A DNA stretch of 64,000 nucleotides from NCBI GenBank assembly GCA_029964075.1, contig CM057130.1:3534001-3598000 (forward strand). The letters run 5' to 3'. The number at the start of each line of letters is the position of its first letter. Positions within the stretch are counted from its first letter, which is position 1. Of this stretch, positions 11,278-25,000 are shown piece by piece. The notes below the pieces were generated by a model that saw only the letters and a list, made by a program, of their open reading frames with translations, ran no database searches and was not told where the DNA came from. The position numbers were made by a program, and so were the translations under genes. Origin of the DNA: Patiria pectinifera. Its lineage: Eukaryota; Echinodermata; Asteroidea; Valvatida; Asterinidae.

Positions 11278-12352
11278 AGGGGAAGATCGGACAGTCAGCT
11301 GAAAAAAAAGTGAAACAGAAAGTATTTGCTCAGATGTCATGATAGGGAAGGGCGCCCGTAGTGTTAGGTAGGTAAAAAGCAGATTGGTTTCATGGACTCA
11401 ACGTGATTAGTTGTGCAAAGCCGCTAAAGTATTTGTTCTTTGGTAAAATCGTGCAGATATGTAATATTTTAAAGCAGTTTAATCTCTGATTAATAGCGCC
11501 ACTCATGAGATTCATAGGGGTAATTCCTAAAGTGCCTACAACAATAATTTTTGACAGTGTACGGTATTGAGCTTAATGTATACAGGAACATGATTAAGTT
11601 GAGGTTGGTAATATCATGAACAATTTCCGCCCAAATCTTTCCACTTTTCACCATGTGTATTATTGTTTATGGCTTATTCTCGACAGGATTTTGTTCAAGT
11701 TTATAAACAGTACATTTTGTTTTAATTAAGGAAATAAATATGCGGTTTGCCGATGTTAAACACTATGTTTAAGACCAGGGTTGGGGTTTGGACGCTGATA
11801 ATAACCCGGGGAGGGCATCATCCAACAATGGACGACCACAGCCTGATGATGGGGATGATGATGATGATGATGATGATGATGCCTGATGATGGATAAAACA
11901 CCCTGCACTCAGTCAGGGTCACATGTAAATGAGGGCATATGCAAATAATATGCGAGAGGGAAAATCCCATACCCCTACATTACATTGGCCGGTCCCTCCC
12001 CTCCCCAATATCTTAAATGTAATTGTCGATAAGCATTGCTAAATCTCAATATATTACTTGGCACTGACAGGTGTCTTTTTTTACCCATTTATTCATTTAT
12101 TCCTTCATTCAAATATTCCTTAGTTCGTCTGTTCATTTGTTCATTTCGTCATTTTTTAACAGTTGTCTTTCTCCTTCATCAATGAAACTCCCGCTTACCC
12201 GATATTGCATGATTTACGTCTAGATTCTGCCTAGCCTCACATGTTTTTACCTGCCTAACGCTAGGGGCGCCCATCCCAATAGACCAATTTGATGACGTCA
12301 TCGTGTTTTATAGGTCACTGTACAAAAAGATAGCAGTGTCCGATCTTCCCCT
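11278..12352. mobile_element. Non-autonomous DNA element with nested inverted ends
   Basis: The outer ends are inverted copies of AGGGGAAGATCGGACA (11278-11293 and 12337-12352). A second inverted pair lies inside: GGGCGCCCGTAGTGTTAG near 11351 and its complement near 12255-12275. The interior contains a (GAT)n microsatellite, a TGACGTCA site near 12294 and no transposase-like frame. It ends about 25 bp before the duplicated unit of copy 2 begins. Superfamily not determined. Confidence 0.6.
11844..11892 (+). repeat. (GAT)n microsatellite
   Basis: A run of consecutive GAT triplets flanked by GCCTGATGATGG on both sides, inside the 11278-12352 element. Confidence 0.9.
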
Positions 12353-12377
12353 CATGTATACGATCTTTGATCATGGT

Positions 12378-13021
12378 ATGGTACGTGACTGCACGCGGCT
12401 GCAAGGATTTTTGTGAATGGGTGTTTGGTAGTTCCGGGCCCACTTGTCTGGACGGCATGTGGTTGGCTGCTTGCTGAGTTCTGTCTATGCATTATGCAGC
12501 AGACTTCCAGTTCGTCATGGCGTCCAGCTGATACGATTGGTTGTTCACCCCACAGTCGCGCCAACTTCCGTCGCGTCATCACCTTCCTCGTCTCCCAGTT
12601 GGTTCCTCGAAACTAATTCGATATTCATGAGCCCACTCGTCAGTTACTATGGAATGCGGCTGCACGAGGCCTTGACAACGGACCAGACGACCAGAAAATT
12701 CAAAGGGAAAGAAAAGTGATATGTTTTGTCGGACTCAAACGCCTACGTAAATAATAAACAGTCTTCCGGTGGTTATGATCATAACTTTTGCTGGGCAGGT
12801 GGTCTGGAGTGGTCACTGGCAAAGGGTATATAAGGCTTCGGTGGTGACAGGTAAGGGCAGAACAAGCGTAGACGCCAAACAGTGCAAACTGAAGTGACAG
12901 TGAGACTAAAACACTCAAGAATATAGAAACACTCGCCATATCACAGTGACAACTTGACAACGTGCAGCATTTTTTGGAAAGTAAAAAGAATTGTCATTTG
13001 CAGTGGTTTAAAGCCACCACC
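12378..13021 (+). promoter_or_regulatory. Promoter and 5' leader of ZP-protein gene copy 2
   Basis: Near-identical to 851-1491, with the TATA box at 12827-12834, the GTTATGATCATAAC palindrome at 12772-12785 and the GCCACCACCATGA start context preserved. The ATG at 13022 now reads into the inserted element and gives a 15-codon peptide ending in TGA, so the promoter is intact but its normal reading frame is cut off. Confidence 0.65.
12827..12834 (+). promoter_or_regulatory. TATA box, copy 2
   Basis: TATATAAG in the same context and at the same distance from the ATG as in copy 1. Confidence 0.7.
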
Positions 13022-16000
13022 ATGACCCAGCAGGCACCGACCGTCAGACTGACGTTGTTTAACGGTTGAATTATGGTCGCAACGTCGGATCAACCATACA
13101 TAACCGAAAATCAACGTTGTTTTAGTCGACCAAAAGACGACGTTGTCATTATAACGTCTGCCGGACGTTGCTTTAGTGTCGACAATTTAACGTCAGAATT
13201 TTACATAACAACAACGTCGAAATGTAGTTGGAATTTGGTCGGGAATATTACCAAACGTAATTTCAACCATGGTATGACGTTGTTTTGTCAACGTCTTTAC
13301 AACGGCCTGAAAAACAACGTTGTATTATTGTTATTTTTGTGTTTCCTTTCGCGACGTCGCAATTATGTCATGTTTTCAACCAAGATATGACGTTTGCTTT
13401 CTAACGTCGTTTCAACAACCCCAAAAACGACGTTGAATTGTGGTTGGCCGTTGGTTATAATATCCGACGTCGTACTTATGTCATGCTTTTAACTAAAATG
13501 CAACGTCCGTTTTTGACGTTTTTTCAACGACTCAAAATGTGACGTTGAATTATGGTTGGCTGCTGGTTATAATATATGACGTTGTTATTTGGTCATATTT
13601 TTAACCATGATCTTACGTCCGTTTTCAAACGTCGTGTCAACGAATCAAATAACGACGTTGACTTTTGGTTGTTTGATGGTTAAAATATTTAACGTCATTA
13701 TTAAGTCACGGTTTTACCTAAAATATAACGTCCGTTCTCTGACGTCTTTTCAGCGACTCAAAAATGACGTTGTATTGTGGTCGGGTGCTGGTTATAATAT
13801 TTGACGTCGTTATTAAGTCATGTTTTCAACCATGATATTACATTCGTTTTCTAACGTCGTTCAAATGACTCAAAATCGACGTTGTATTGTGGTCGGCTGT
13901 TGGTTATAATAACTGACGTCATACTTATGTCATGCTTTTAACCAAAACACAACGTCCATTATCTGACGTCATTTCAACATCTTAAAAAGCGACGTTGAAT
14001 TGTGGTCGGCTGCTGGTTATAACATTTGACGTCGTATATTAGGTCATGTTTTCAACCATGATATTACGTCCGTTTTCTAACGTCATTTCAACGAATCAAT
14101 TAACGACGTTAATTTCTGGTCAGTGGATGGTTACAATATCGTTATGTCATGGTTTTACCCAAAATATAACGTCCGTTTTCTGACGTCTTTTCAGCAACTC
14201 AAAAATGACGTTGAATTGTAGTCGGCTGTTGGTTATTTACATAACGTCGATAGTGTGTCATGGTTTTGACCAAAATATAATGTCCGTTTTTCACTTAATA
14301 AAATAAGAAAGTCATTAAAGAAGCATGCATGTGCAACGTCGTAATTCCCAAACGAAATTATCGAACGCCTTATTAATTTGAATGACTAAAAATGGATGTT
14401 GAATTGTGGTCAGCTAGCTGATGGTTATATAATTGATGTCCGGTCGTTATCATCATTGTTTCAACCAAAATATATCGTCCGTTTTGACGACTTTTCCACT
14501 TAGCCGCGGCGCGCGCCAATTATAATTGTCTTGGCCCAGAGCCAAGTGGCGCGCGCGCAAAAACCGTATAGCCCAAACGTAAGTACACATAAGCATATGT
14601 ATGCCCTGTGTGTGACCTCTTGCATTCCAACGAACTCCACTACGGTACGACTCTTGCCAGTTTGAATATCCGTTAAAACAACAGTCACAACTGAAGCAGC
14701 TTTGGGAAGAGACATATTGGCCCAAAATGAACAAGTTTTGTGCACCTCTCAACAATATTGTCAAGATTTGGTTCTGCGATGGAGTACTGTACACATTGGA
14801 GATGTTCCCACCCCTGATCTTAACTTCAAGTCAAGATACGACATATCAAGATGTATCGGACAAGCACAAGTCAAGATTTCGATTGAACCGCAATCAAGAT
14901 GATCTGATTTTGCAATGTCTGAAAATGGTAAGTTTCAAACGCAAATGTTTCCGAGTTAGGGATTTGCAATTTCTTTGAAGGTCAATAGTCTGGAAATTGT
15001 ATCTTTATTATATCTATCTAATGTTCCCTATCAGTCATGTCAGTTGTAACATTAAAATTCCATGGAAAGTACCTTAACTTCATTGTAGAAAGTTATTAGA
15101 CTAGACATGTTGGATGCTATTATCATTTCTTATTTTAAAAAGAAAGTTACACTAACGGTGCCCTTAATTTAAACATTGAAGAAGTAGAAAATCCAAATTT
15201 ATCAGCAGTCATGCATGTTCTGCCCGCTTTCCATCATCACCATGTCCTATCTTTATTTAGGCCTAGGATAAATGAGGTCATTTTAAAGCATATCTCAACA
15301 TGAGACGAGTTTCCCACACGTACTCTGTTGATTAAAGATTTAGAATATTAAATTTATTATGAATTTAACTGCACCGCAACATATTCCGCATCCGGCCTAA
15401 CTCAAACGATCGGAATGTCTCTTTTATTTTGATACAGATATTTTGATACAGATACGTTTTCAATTTAGTTTTGAAAGTGTTCAGAGTTTGGGAATCATAC
15501 ATGTATGACGATACATTATGCCACTTTTCTTTTGTTGTGTACTCTATGTCATATTTTGTTAATACCAGTATTTACTATAATAATTGGTTTGTTATGGTCT
15601 TTCCAAAGCGCTTAGAAACACGGCGTATGAAGCGCTAAATAAATGTTAATTATTTTTTGGTAATTATTAAGAAAGTTTCGGTGCTTTCAATTTTAAATTT
15701 TTCATTAATTAATTTCAGTAATATTAGTTTCTTAGAATCGCATGAAATTGCCCATTAGACTTAAAATTGGCCTATGCTTCGACTTGTCTTCTTCATAAGA
15801 ATTATTTTTAATACTTTTTTAGGATTTCTGAAAATTAAACTGCTGCTGCACTTCAAGGAATCTGTTTTGTTCTAATTATTTACGAGTCACCATTATTTAA
15901 AAAATGTGTTGGTATTCAAGAAAATTGACAATGTTGTTCATTTTCCCCCCTTTTCCAGCTCTCTGCTTTGGTCAGTTGAGGGAGACGAATACACTACCCA

Positions 16001-19000
16001 AGCCCTACTTTACGTGGCACCATGCACCATCAGGATCAACATCGACCGCCTGATGTCTTCTATACCTGCACAAATATTCACAAAAGAGATTAGAGATCAT
16101 GTCTGTGTTGGTTGCGATTCAGTGTTTGATTCAAAGGCTCAGACCGACGTCTATTTTTTTTTATTTCATGTCCAAATTAAGTTGAATTGTGGTAATGAAA
16201 TCTGATGTCAAAATTGATCGGCCCATCAACATTGAACATTTGAAGCGTCTAATTCACATTATTTAAACCTGACAGACTGACGCCACTATTTTGACTATTA
16301 ACTAACGCTAGAAAACTTAACACTGTTATTTCGGTTGTGTACTATACGAACCTAGCCAACCAGTTTGTAAAAAAAAATGAACAAGTTGTGTAATATGTTT
16401 ACACTGTTGTGTAAACAACAGTTTACACAACAGGTTGCTAGGTTCATATAGTACAACCGTTATTTACACAACCGAAATAACAGTGTTCAATGTCTACAAA
16501 AATTACATTTGCAACCATGTACTGACATAACTTCAACCATGAAATCCGAACGTTAAAATGACGTTATTACGACGGTCAGATAGACGTCAATTTTGACCTC
16601 ACACAGACGTTATAATGTGGTCATTTTTCGACGTCTAAATAACTTCAACTGCGACGTCCTGTCGACGTCCATTTAACCAGTCAAATCACGGTCAGACTGA
16701 CGTCATAATTTGACTATATACGGACGTTAGATTTCGGTCAGGTTTTCGACGTCTAAATAACCTACACTTTCAACCATATTCTGACCTAAATTCAACCAAC
16801 AATCAGACGTCCTGTCGACGTCCATGTAACCAGTTAATCATGGTCAGACTGACGTCATAATTTGACTATATACGGACGTTAGATTTCGGTCAGAATTACC
16901 AGTTAATCATGGTCAGACTGACGTCATAATCTGACTATATACAGACGTTAGATTTCGGTCAGGATTAGCAGTTAATCATGGTCAGACTGACGTCATAATT
17001 TTGACCACATACCGACGTTAGAATTTGGTCAGGTTTTCAACGTCTAAAAAACTTACACTTACAACCACGACGGCAACCAAAAAACAACGTCGGAGTTGGT
17101 CGGAATCTGACGTCAGATAGACGTTAAACCGACCAAAAATGCCTGCTGGGGAGGCGTGTTTTGCTTCTTGTCGTGTGCTTAGCAAGCTCGTTCATCGAGC
17201 CTGCTGTCAGCAGGTTTGTTGGTCATTACAAGGGAGGCTCCATCACATGGAAAGCAGACGAGGACAACCCGAGCAACGTAAGTAATTCAAATGTTGGTGC
17301 ACGAAACTGATCAAGTTTGCTGACTTGATGATGCTACCAGTACCACAGTGTAAAGTTTACCTCCGATGATTGAACACAGGAGTACAAATGCTCACTGCGG
17401 TATTTTTGTTCTCTCCGTCCAGGTGGTCGTATTTTACCGTCTCAACTTCAGACACCATTACGAGAACGGCTACCTCCACACGCAATGCACCGACCAGGCT
17501 GTCCAGGACAGGTCGGTGCTGAACACCGAGGGATCGTTCCGAGTTGACGGCCGGTGGATCTCTTGGGCCAAGTACATATGCACGGACTATGACGATGAAA
17601 TGGACTGGTCGGCTGGATACTTCATCATGCCGTACACGCTGGAGCCGGGTCAAACTAGAGTCGATGTCAAGTAAGAAAAGATCCCCAAGTTTGTCCTGAA
17701 TTTCATTTGGTCAAAACTTGTATCCGTTGTTTTTCGTCTTCAACACTGATTGCATTCTAGCAGTTGAATTATTTCGTGCGAAGTCATCAGATATAATCAG
17801 TGTTGTAGTCAAATCCATCACAAGTCCTCACAAGTCCTCTCAAGTACTCCAGTCTAGAGGCAAGTCACAAGCTCTATTCAAATGACTGTGACAAAAATAT
17901 TTCCAAGTTATTGCTCTCCCCGTATTACTTTAATTATATTTGTTGACTCGAATTGTGAAAGGACATGTGATTTACTTTTGACTGGACTCGTGATGTACTC
18001 GTCCACAACACTGAGTATAATAGCAGATTTGATTGAAGTTTCAAGAACAAATTTTCAATCTTTGCCAAGATTTCACAAATAAATGATCCCCTTCCCACCA
18101 ACCTTCCCGTAGCTTCGAGGAATGCTGCTGGCCGACCACAGTGGGCAACAACGGTAACGATCAGGGTAACGGTCGAGGATGGAACATGGTGTCAACGGTG
18201 GACATCTCGCGGCGTCCTGACACGGGCTTGCCGAACAGCCCACCCGTAGCCGGTAGCTTCCCGGTCTACAGGCTGTACAGGGGATGCAAGTACACACGCT
18301 ACATCAGAGGTAATCAGATTAATGTTGAAATGATTTCCATTGTCCGATTCCGAATGCTGGTGGTTTAATCAGAATTCTGTATATGCAGTAAATGGATACT
18401 TCATGTTGGCCTATCAAGAGGCCTGTTGCCAAATATCGAATTGTATTTAATTGGTGGACCAACTTATACCTCTTGGTTAAAAATAGTTTTGTATGAGCAG
18501 TATTTGAGATGCATCTAGAACTGTATGTAATGGTAAGCCAATCCCAAAATAGGCCAATCCTGTACAGAAAATTATGATTTTACCTTTATGAGATGTTTTC
18601 ATGAATCCCTGACCGAATCAAGAATATTGGTACCATTTAGTTAAGAGTACTTCTACTTTTTTTCCTCAATTGTAGCTTGGGACGCCGATGGTGATGACCT
18701 GCGTTGTCGATGGACCGACCCGAACAGAAACGAGTGCAATGCCAACAACGGAGACATCTGTGGAGAACTTTTTGTCAATTCTGAAAGGACAAAGAAAGGC
18801 GCCATCTTGGAAGAGGTATGTACAACATCAATTCTTATTCACGTTTCGTTATATATGAATCTTAATGGAATTTCAATTATGGATTAAGTTTAAAGTGCGA
18901 GTTATTGATGATACAAACAACTGCATCAGTATTTGCAACTGTGAACACTAACAACAGCATCAGTGGTAGATCAAGTGACCGAATCTTTTTGATAAATTTC

Positions 19001-22000
19001 CTCCGACTTTGTAGGACACCTGTAAGATTACTTTCAACCGCCGTAACCCAGCCGGCACCTACGCTGTGGCTGTGATGGTCGAGGATTACGCTCCTTCGGA
19101 CCCCACCACCCCACTGAGCCGAATTCCCGTCCAGTTTCTGATCGAGGTCCATAACAGAGACGGCAAGTGTAGAAAGCCCGAACTACTGGGGGAAGACGGG
19201 ACTTGTACCACCATCCCCGCCGGCAGGGAGACGCGAATCCCCCTCAGAGCTCGTAGCTCCTCTACAGACTATGCGTGAGTTTATCCAGTCTTTTTGGCAA
19301 CTAAAGAATGACTGAGATTTGACCCTGGTTCAGAGTTGTAACGAGTCACCTTTTTTTAATGAGTCAATGTCGAATCATTTTAGGATCAACTAACCAGTGT
19401 CGTAGTCGAGTCATTAGGTCAACAAGGTCGAGTCGAGTCGAGTCCGAGTCACAGAGTGTGGTCGAGTCGAGTCGAGTCCTTGTCAAATATTTAGCTCGAG
19501 TCAATTCGAGTCACAAATATTTGAACACTATATAATAAATTACAATAAAAAGCAACAAACACAAGAGATAAATACAAGGCACCAGTCTATTACGAAATTC
19601 AAGACATAACCAATACTGTATGGTACCCAACCAACAGTTTCCATTGCTATCAAATGTCACAGATAAGAAGATGTGAAACTTCGGACTTATAACTGGTTTT
19701 GGCTTCGGGTCTAGATTTTGTTGTTCGCTGATCGCTGACAACGTCATTAAAAAAACCTAATTGCATTATACAAAACTGTTGATCATTGATCAAGGTGGGC
19801 CCGTCCGTATCCATTTGTTTTGTGAAATCGGCATAAAATTAGCCAGCGTTCCACAGAACTTCAAAACCGAAACCAATGATGAAACCACGGATTGAAATGC
19901 GTTTTAAGTCTGGTTCCGGGTTTAGCATTACATGATATAGAACCAAAAGGTGGGAGTCCGCGACACGGTGTATGTTTGTTATATCATTATGGAGGAAGGA
20001 AAACAGACGGCCGCTGTATATGAACGTACATTATTCGCGAACATTAACGTGACGTGAACAAAACTGGCAACGCGAACGGCGCGGCGTAAGTCATTGCAAA
20101 ATTTTTCTCAAATAAGTTTTGCTTTTATTTTTTGGGACTCGAGTCTTATTAGCCTTCCTCGAGTCCTCGAGTCATTCTGATGAGGGTCCGAGTCGAGTCG
20201 AGTCATTGTCGAGTCCGAGTCCTTGAGCAAAGGACTCGAGTCAAGTCGAGTCCTTGAAAAAGTGACTCGAGTCGGACTCGAGTCGAGTCATTGACTCGAG
20301 TCATTACAACTCTGCTCTGGTTTCTCCAAATATATATCACCTTTTTTTTAAAATGAAATTTATACATTGTAGGATCAACTTACCCATGATTTGGCAAAAG
20401 ACATGTTTTGGTATTTTTTTTTTTCTAAACTGTTTCCTCCACTTCTCAACTTTGTGTTTGTTTTCCACTGCAGTATCACTTCCTTCGAAACCATCAAGCC
20501 ATCCGGCGTCCATGTCTCCCCTCTGCGCAGAGTGCACGGATCCAATGATGAATATACAGTGACCCTGTCCTGGATACCAACCGGGGATCAGATCGGACGT
20601 CACGTGATCTGTTACGAGGCCGAGGAAGACCATAAGTTCTCCAGTGACATGATCTGCATGTATGTCAATGTTGTAGGTGAGAAGAAACACCAATTTCTGT
20701 CATTTTATCTGCTTTATTTCTCCACTCCCGTTTCAACTTCAACCATTTAAACAAATGACACTAAATCATGTCGGTATCGAGTCTCTGGAAAACAAAGTAA
20801 CGATATCCTATAGAAGAAGACGTATTTCCTTCCTTTTTAAGGTAAACTCTGTTAAAAACTTCCTGTTTTTGCTAAATCCATTTTTCCAGATGCAGCCGAC
20901 TTTGGTCCGCAGTTGGCAGTTGATCCATATGAGTCTACACCATCCCCCGGAGCCAGACTAAGAGGGGAAACCGTCACCATTGCATACAGCAGAGAGGTAC
21001 CAATTATATTTTCGATTATTATTGTTTCTAAAACTTGATTTTTAACTTTAAAATGACGATAACAAAGCCTATTTTTTTTTTAAGTGATGTTCAGCAACTA
21101 TAGGACTGCATTTTAATGACAACTTTTTTTTTAACAGATCCGGAAATCCTCAAGATCTGCTTTTATCTCCATTCTTGACGCCAGCAACAACCCCATCTAC
21201 CAAATCGACTCTTCCTCATCTGAGATCACAGTCAGTGGAAAGACTATGTCTTTCTCCCTACCTTACGATCTTCCACTTCAGAGAGGGGTGGCTTACAAAG
21301 TCCGCGTGGATGAAGGGGCTGTAAAGAGTGCTATGGACTGCGAGGCGGCTCCTCAAGGGGACGAGTGGATGTTTGTCTTCGAGTCGTTCTGTGACGGTGA
21401 CAACTCACCTCTCGTTGTCTCCCCTGTCGATTCTGTGCCCGCTCCAGGAACTGAGATGTTTGGAAATGTTGTCAGTATCACATACAACAAAAAGGTAAGA
21501 TATACCTTCTTTTCATAAGTATCTTCAAGTTAAAGGCTTTTGTCATCATCTTTGATGAAGACGTTATTTGAGAAGAAGTTTAAGTTAGGGAATATCTTCA
21601 GCGGTTTGATAAACACTATATTTGACCTTTATCTATTAATTATCTCTACAGATCCAAAAGCCATCAACTAGCGCTTACATCACTATTGTCGACCGCAGAA
21701 ACACACCCATTTTCAGGATCGACACTTCCACAGCTGATGCGTCAGTCAGCGGCAGGACCCTGAGTTTTTCGGTTCCCCTGACTCTTCCACTGGAATATCA
21801 GGGGTGGTATAGGATCCGGATTGATGAGGGTGCCGTGGTGAGTGCTCGGGCATGTGAGCAAGGCCTGCCGCCTATGGCGGAGTGGGACTTCGTCTTCGTC
21901 ACGTTCTGTAGCGATGAGGAAGTGTATGAACCCCTGACTGTCCTGCCCAGCCAATCGGTGCCATCTCCAGGAGAGAACTTTGCTGGACAAACAATGATGA

Positions 22001-25000
22001 TCAGATACAATAAAGAGGTACGTCCGAATGGTATTATATACATGTATCATTATTATCAACAGCTTTATTTTTCATACTTTTGCATATCTTAAATTTTGGA
22101 TAGTGTTATTTTTGCCTATCAAAGATGACTATTTTCGTACGTCCATTTTTTTTTCAACATTTGATTTTCCGTTTTCATAATACAGATTCAAAAAGCAGCT
22201 GACTCGGCCTACATCACGATCTTGGACGCCTTCTACCTCCCTATACTTCAAGTCGACACGTCCACCCAGGACGTCACTGTCAGTGGAAACACTCTGAGCT
22301 TCGTCCTGTCCATGGATCTTCCACTGCAGTTCGGAGGGGGTTACACCATCCGCGTGGACGAAGGGGCCGCGCGAAGCGCCCAAGATTGCGACCTCATCCC
22401 CCCTCCTTCGGCCGAGTGGGAGTTTGGTTTCGTCACGTTCTGTGCAGATGGTGGAGATTACGAGCCACTTTCAGTCCTGCCCATGGAATCATCCCCTTTC
22501 CCAGGAGAAAAGTTTGCTGGAAGAGTGATGAAGATTGGCTACAACAAACAGGTACATTTAACTCAAAATTGAGAATTTTCTTTCTTAGTACCAAATCAAT
22601 AACATTTAAAGTATTTGCCATCAGTTGAAATTGCCATTGTATTCTTTATTTCCATTTTACCAACTTTTTTTTCATTTCAATTTACAAATGTATTTAAGCA
22701 TAGACTGAAACTTTTATACTTTTTCTTTAACAGATCAAGAAGCCCTTTAGACCAGCCTACATCTCCCTCTTCGACTCCGCCGACTCGCTCCTCTTCCAAA
22801 TCGACGCCACATCTCCCGCTGTTTCAATCGTCGACGGTACCTCCCTCGGCTTCACCCTTCCTTTGGACCTACCCCTCGCATTCCAGGGAGTCTATAAGCT
22901 CCGGGTGGACGGCTGGGCGGCCGTCAGCGTTCTGGGCTGTGACGTCTCAAGACCGGACAGCGCAGAGTGGCGTTTCACCTTTCTGACCTTCTGCGAAGAT
23001 GGAGGTGATAGCTTTGAGCCGTTGGCTGTCCTGCCCATGGAATCACTCCCGAGGCCTGGTGGAAATATCACTGGATATGAACTCAAGATACAGTACAACA
23101 AACCGGTAAGTTCTATTTGCAGTTTCTGACCCGACACTGGCATTTGTTAAAACGCCACTTTGAAATGTCAAGATGACTATTTTTACCTAATCAGATTCCA
23201 TTAATATCCTTTTAAAATTCCCTTTAAAGTTACCTCAAGTACTACTTGTTATTAATTCACCATGGAAATTGTTTGGTATCAATAAAGAATGTATCGTGAA
23301 GAATATTTGCTTGACTTGAACTCGTTATCTTATTTGATCACATCAACAGATTCAGAAGCCTACGTCACCTGCCCACGTCAGGATCTTGAACTCAGAGGAC
23401 TCGGCCGTTTACGAGGTGGATACCACTTCAGATGAAGTCACAATCGAGGGCAGCGCACTGAAGTTCTCTCTGCCAGCCGCCGCGGCTGTCTTCTTCGGAT
23501 CTGACTACAGGGTCATGGTCGACCAGGGTGCGGCAAGAAGCGCCCTAGAGTGCGATACTACGCTGTCTGACACGGCCGACTGGCGCTTCAAGTGGACTGG
23601 TAAGTTGGGGTTAAAATTTGGTCAAATTGGTACATTTTGGTAAAACTTGATCTCTTGGTATAAATGCCGTTAAAGAAACCGCAGTGGTTATGTTTTCATT
23701 TGAAGTTGATTTTGTATTAGATGCACAATGGAAAACTGTCCTTATTTGTATGATTCTTATTTTTTGTCCTATTTTTTTCTTGGAATAGGTCGTAGATTGC
23801 CAGGGGAAATCATTGACAAGCCTGTGGTTAGCACTTCACCGCACGGTAACGCAGATTGCAGGGAAAACTTCATGCAGACCTTCGTGTCCAAGCGTTTGGT
23901 GGGTGAGATTGATCCAGCATCCATGTACCTGAATGACAAGAGCTGTACTGGGAGACATTACAACAAAACTCACTACGTCATCGGGACGTCATACGATGCC
24001 TGTCAAACAGAGCCTGAGGTAATTCATGTTAATTACTTGATTCGTGCAAGAAGAACGATTAGCTGAAATGGTTGTGAATTCATTTGCAAGCATACAAGAT
24101 TCATCCGTCTACAAACTCTATTTACTTTATCCCTTAGTTGAGTTTTAAACAGTTTTCATTGTTTCTTTGTCTTTTAATTAGGTTACGGCGAATGGCAGAA
24201 AAATGGCATTTAGGAACGTCGTCTTCATCCCACCTCAGCCTTACACTCCCGGCAGCGAGATCACGCGAGATCACTTCATCGAGATCCACCTGACCTGTCA
24301 CGTGCCCACCGACAGGGTCAGCTACTTGTCCTTTGACCCCAACGTCACCACTATCGTGTACTACGAGGAAGGCTACGGCAACTTCAACTTCTCCCTCAAG
24401 ATGTACGAGGATGAGAGTTACAGACGGGCGTACCGGCCCAGGGAGTTCCCCGTAGGGGTCCAGCTCAACCAAGCCATGCTCTTCGAGGGCCGTGTGACCT
24501 GCAACGGGGACTGTGACCTCATGATTGACACCTGCTGGGCCACGCCTACATCCAACCCCTTCGATCTCACCCGGTTCCCGTTTATTACCAATGGGTATGT
24601 ATTAAAGCTTACATCAAAATATTTATTGGGCTTGACATTTTAAAACATTACAGCCATTTCACATTGTATAGTCTTGATGACTTGTTTTTAGAAAGGGATT
24701 TTTTCTGTCGTCATAATTTCGACAATGGTATTCATAAATGTCTTATTTTGTTTTAACCTCAGATGCCCAATTGACGACACAGTTGTGCTGCTGGATTCCC
24801 CCTCAAGTCAAAAGGAACGATTTGCAATTAACTCCTTTGCATTCTTGGGCGACAACATCCATGGAACGGTAAGTAATGAGACTACATGTAGTTTGATACA
24901 AATCACGTCATTTTTTTTTTTAAAAGACCTTTGTGATCAGTGTCTCATTTTATCGAAACAAAATATTTTAACTGTGCGACAATTTTTTTTCGAATTTCAG

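Larger units (their letters stand above)
13026..17150. mobile_element. 4,125-bp DNA transposon with CCCAGCAGGCA inverted ends inserted in codon 2 of copy 2
   Basis: The left end is CCCAGCAGGCA and the right end is its exact complement, TGCCTGCTGGG. Comparison with copy 1 (ATGAGGCG) gives precise borders: ATGA on the left, GAGGCG on the right, so the apparent target duplication is GA (13024-13025 and 17151-17152). Both ends are followed inward by tandem arrays rich in AACGTT/GACGTC. The middle 14330-16500 is mostly single copy, with one exon-like frame (14727-14927) and a hairpin (16319-16497). No full transposase frame is visible, so it is probably non-autonomous. The superfamily is not recognised; a 2-bp duplication excludes typical hAT, TTAA-type and Harbinger insertion. 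Confidence 0.85.

Noticed and set aside
13073..13804. Several short frames in the transposon arm
   Set aside because: They follow the 112-bp tandem repeat and change frame between units; no protein motif.
13270..17138. CRISPR-like regular repeats
   Set aside because: The repeats are tandem units without unique spacers, inside a transposon in an animal genome.
17139..17280. New start codon provided by the transposon end for copy 2
   Set aside because: The ATG at 17139 is one base out of frame with the original exon, so it would not make the protein.
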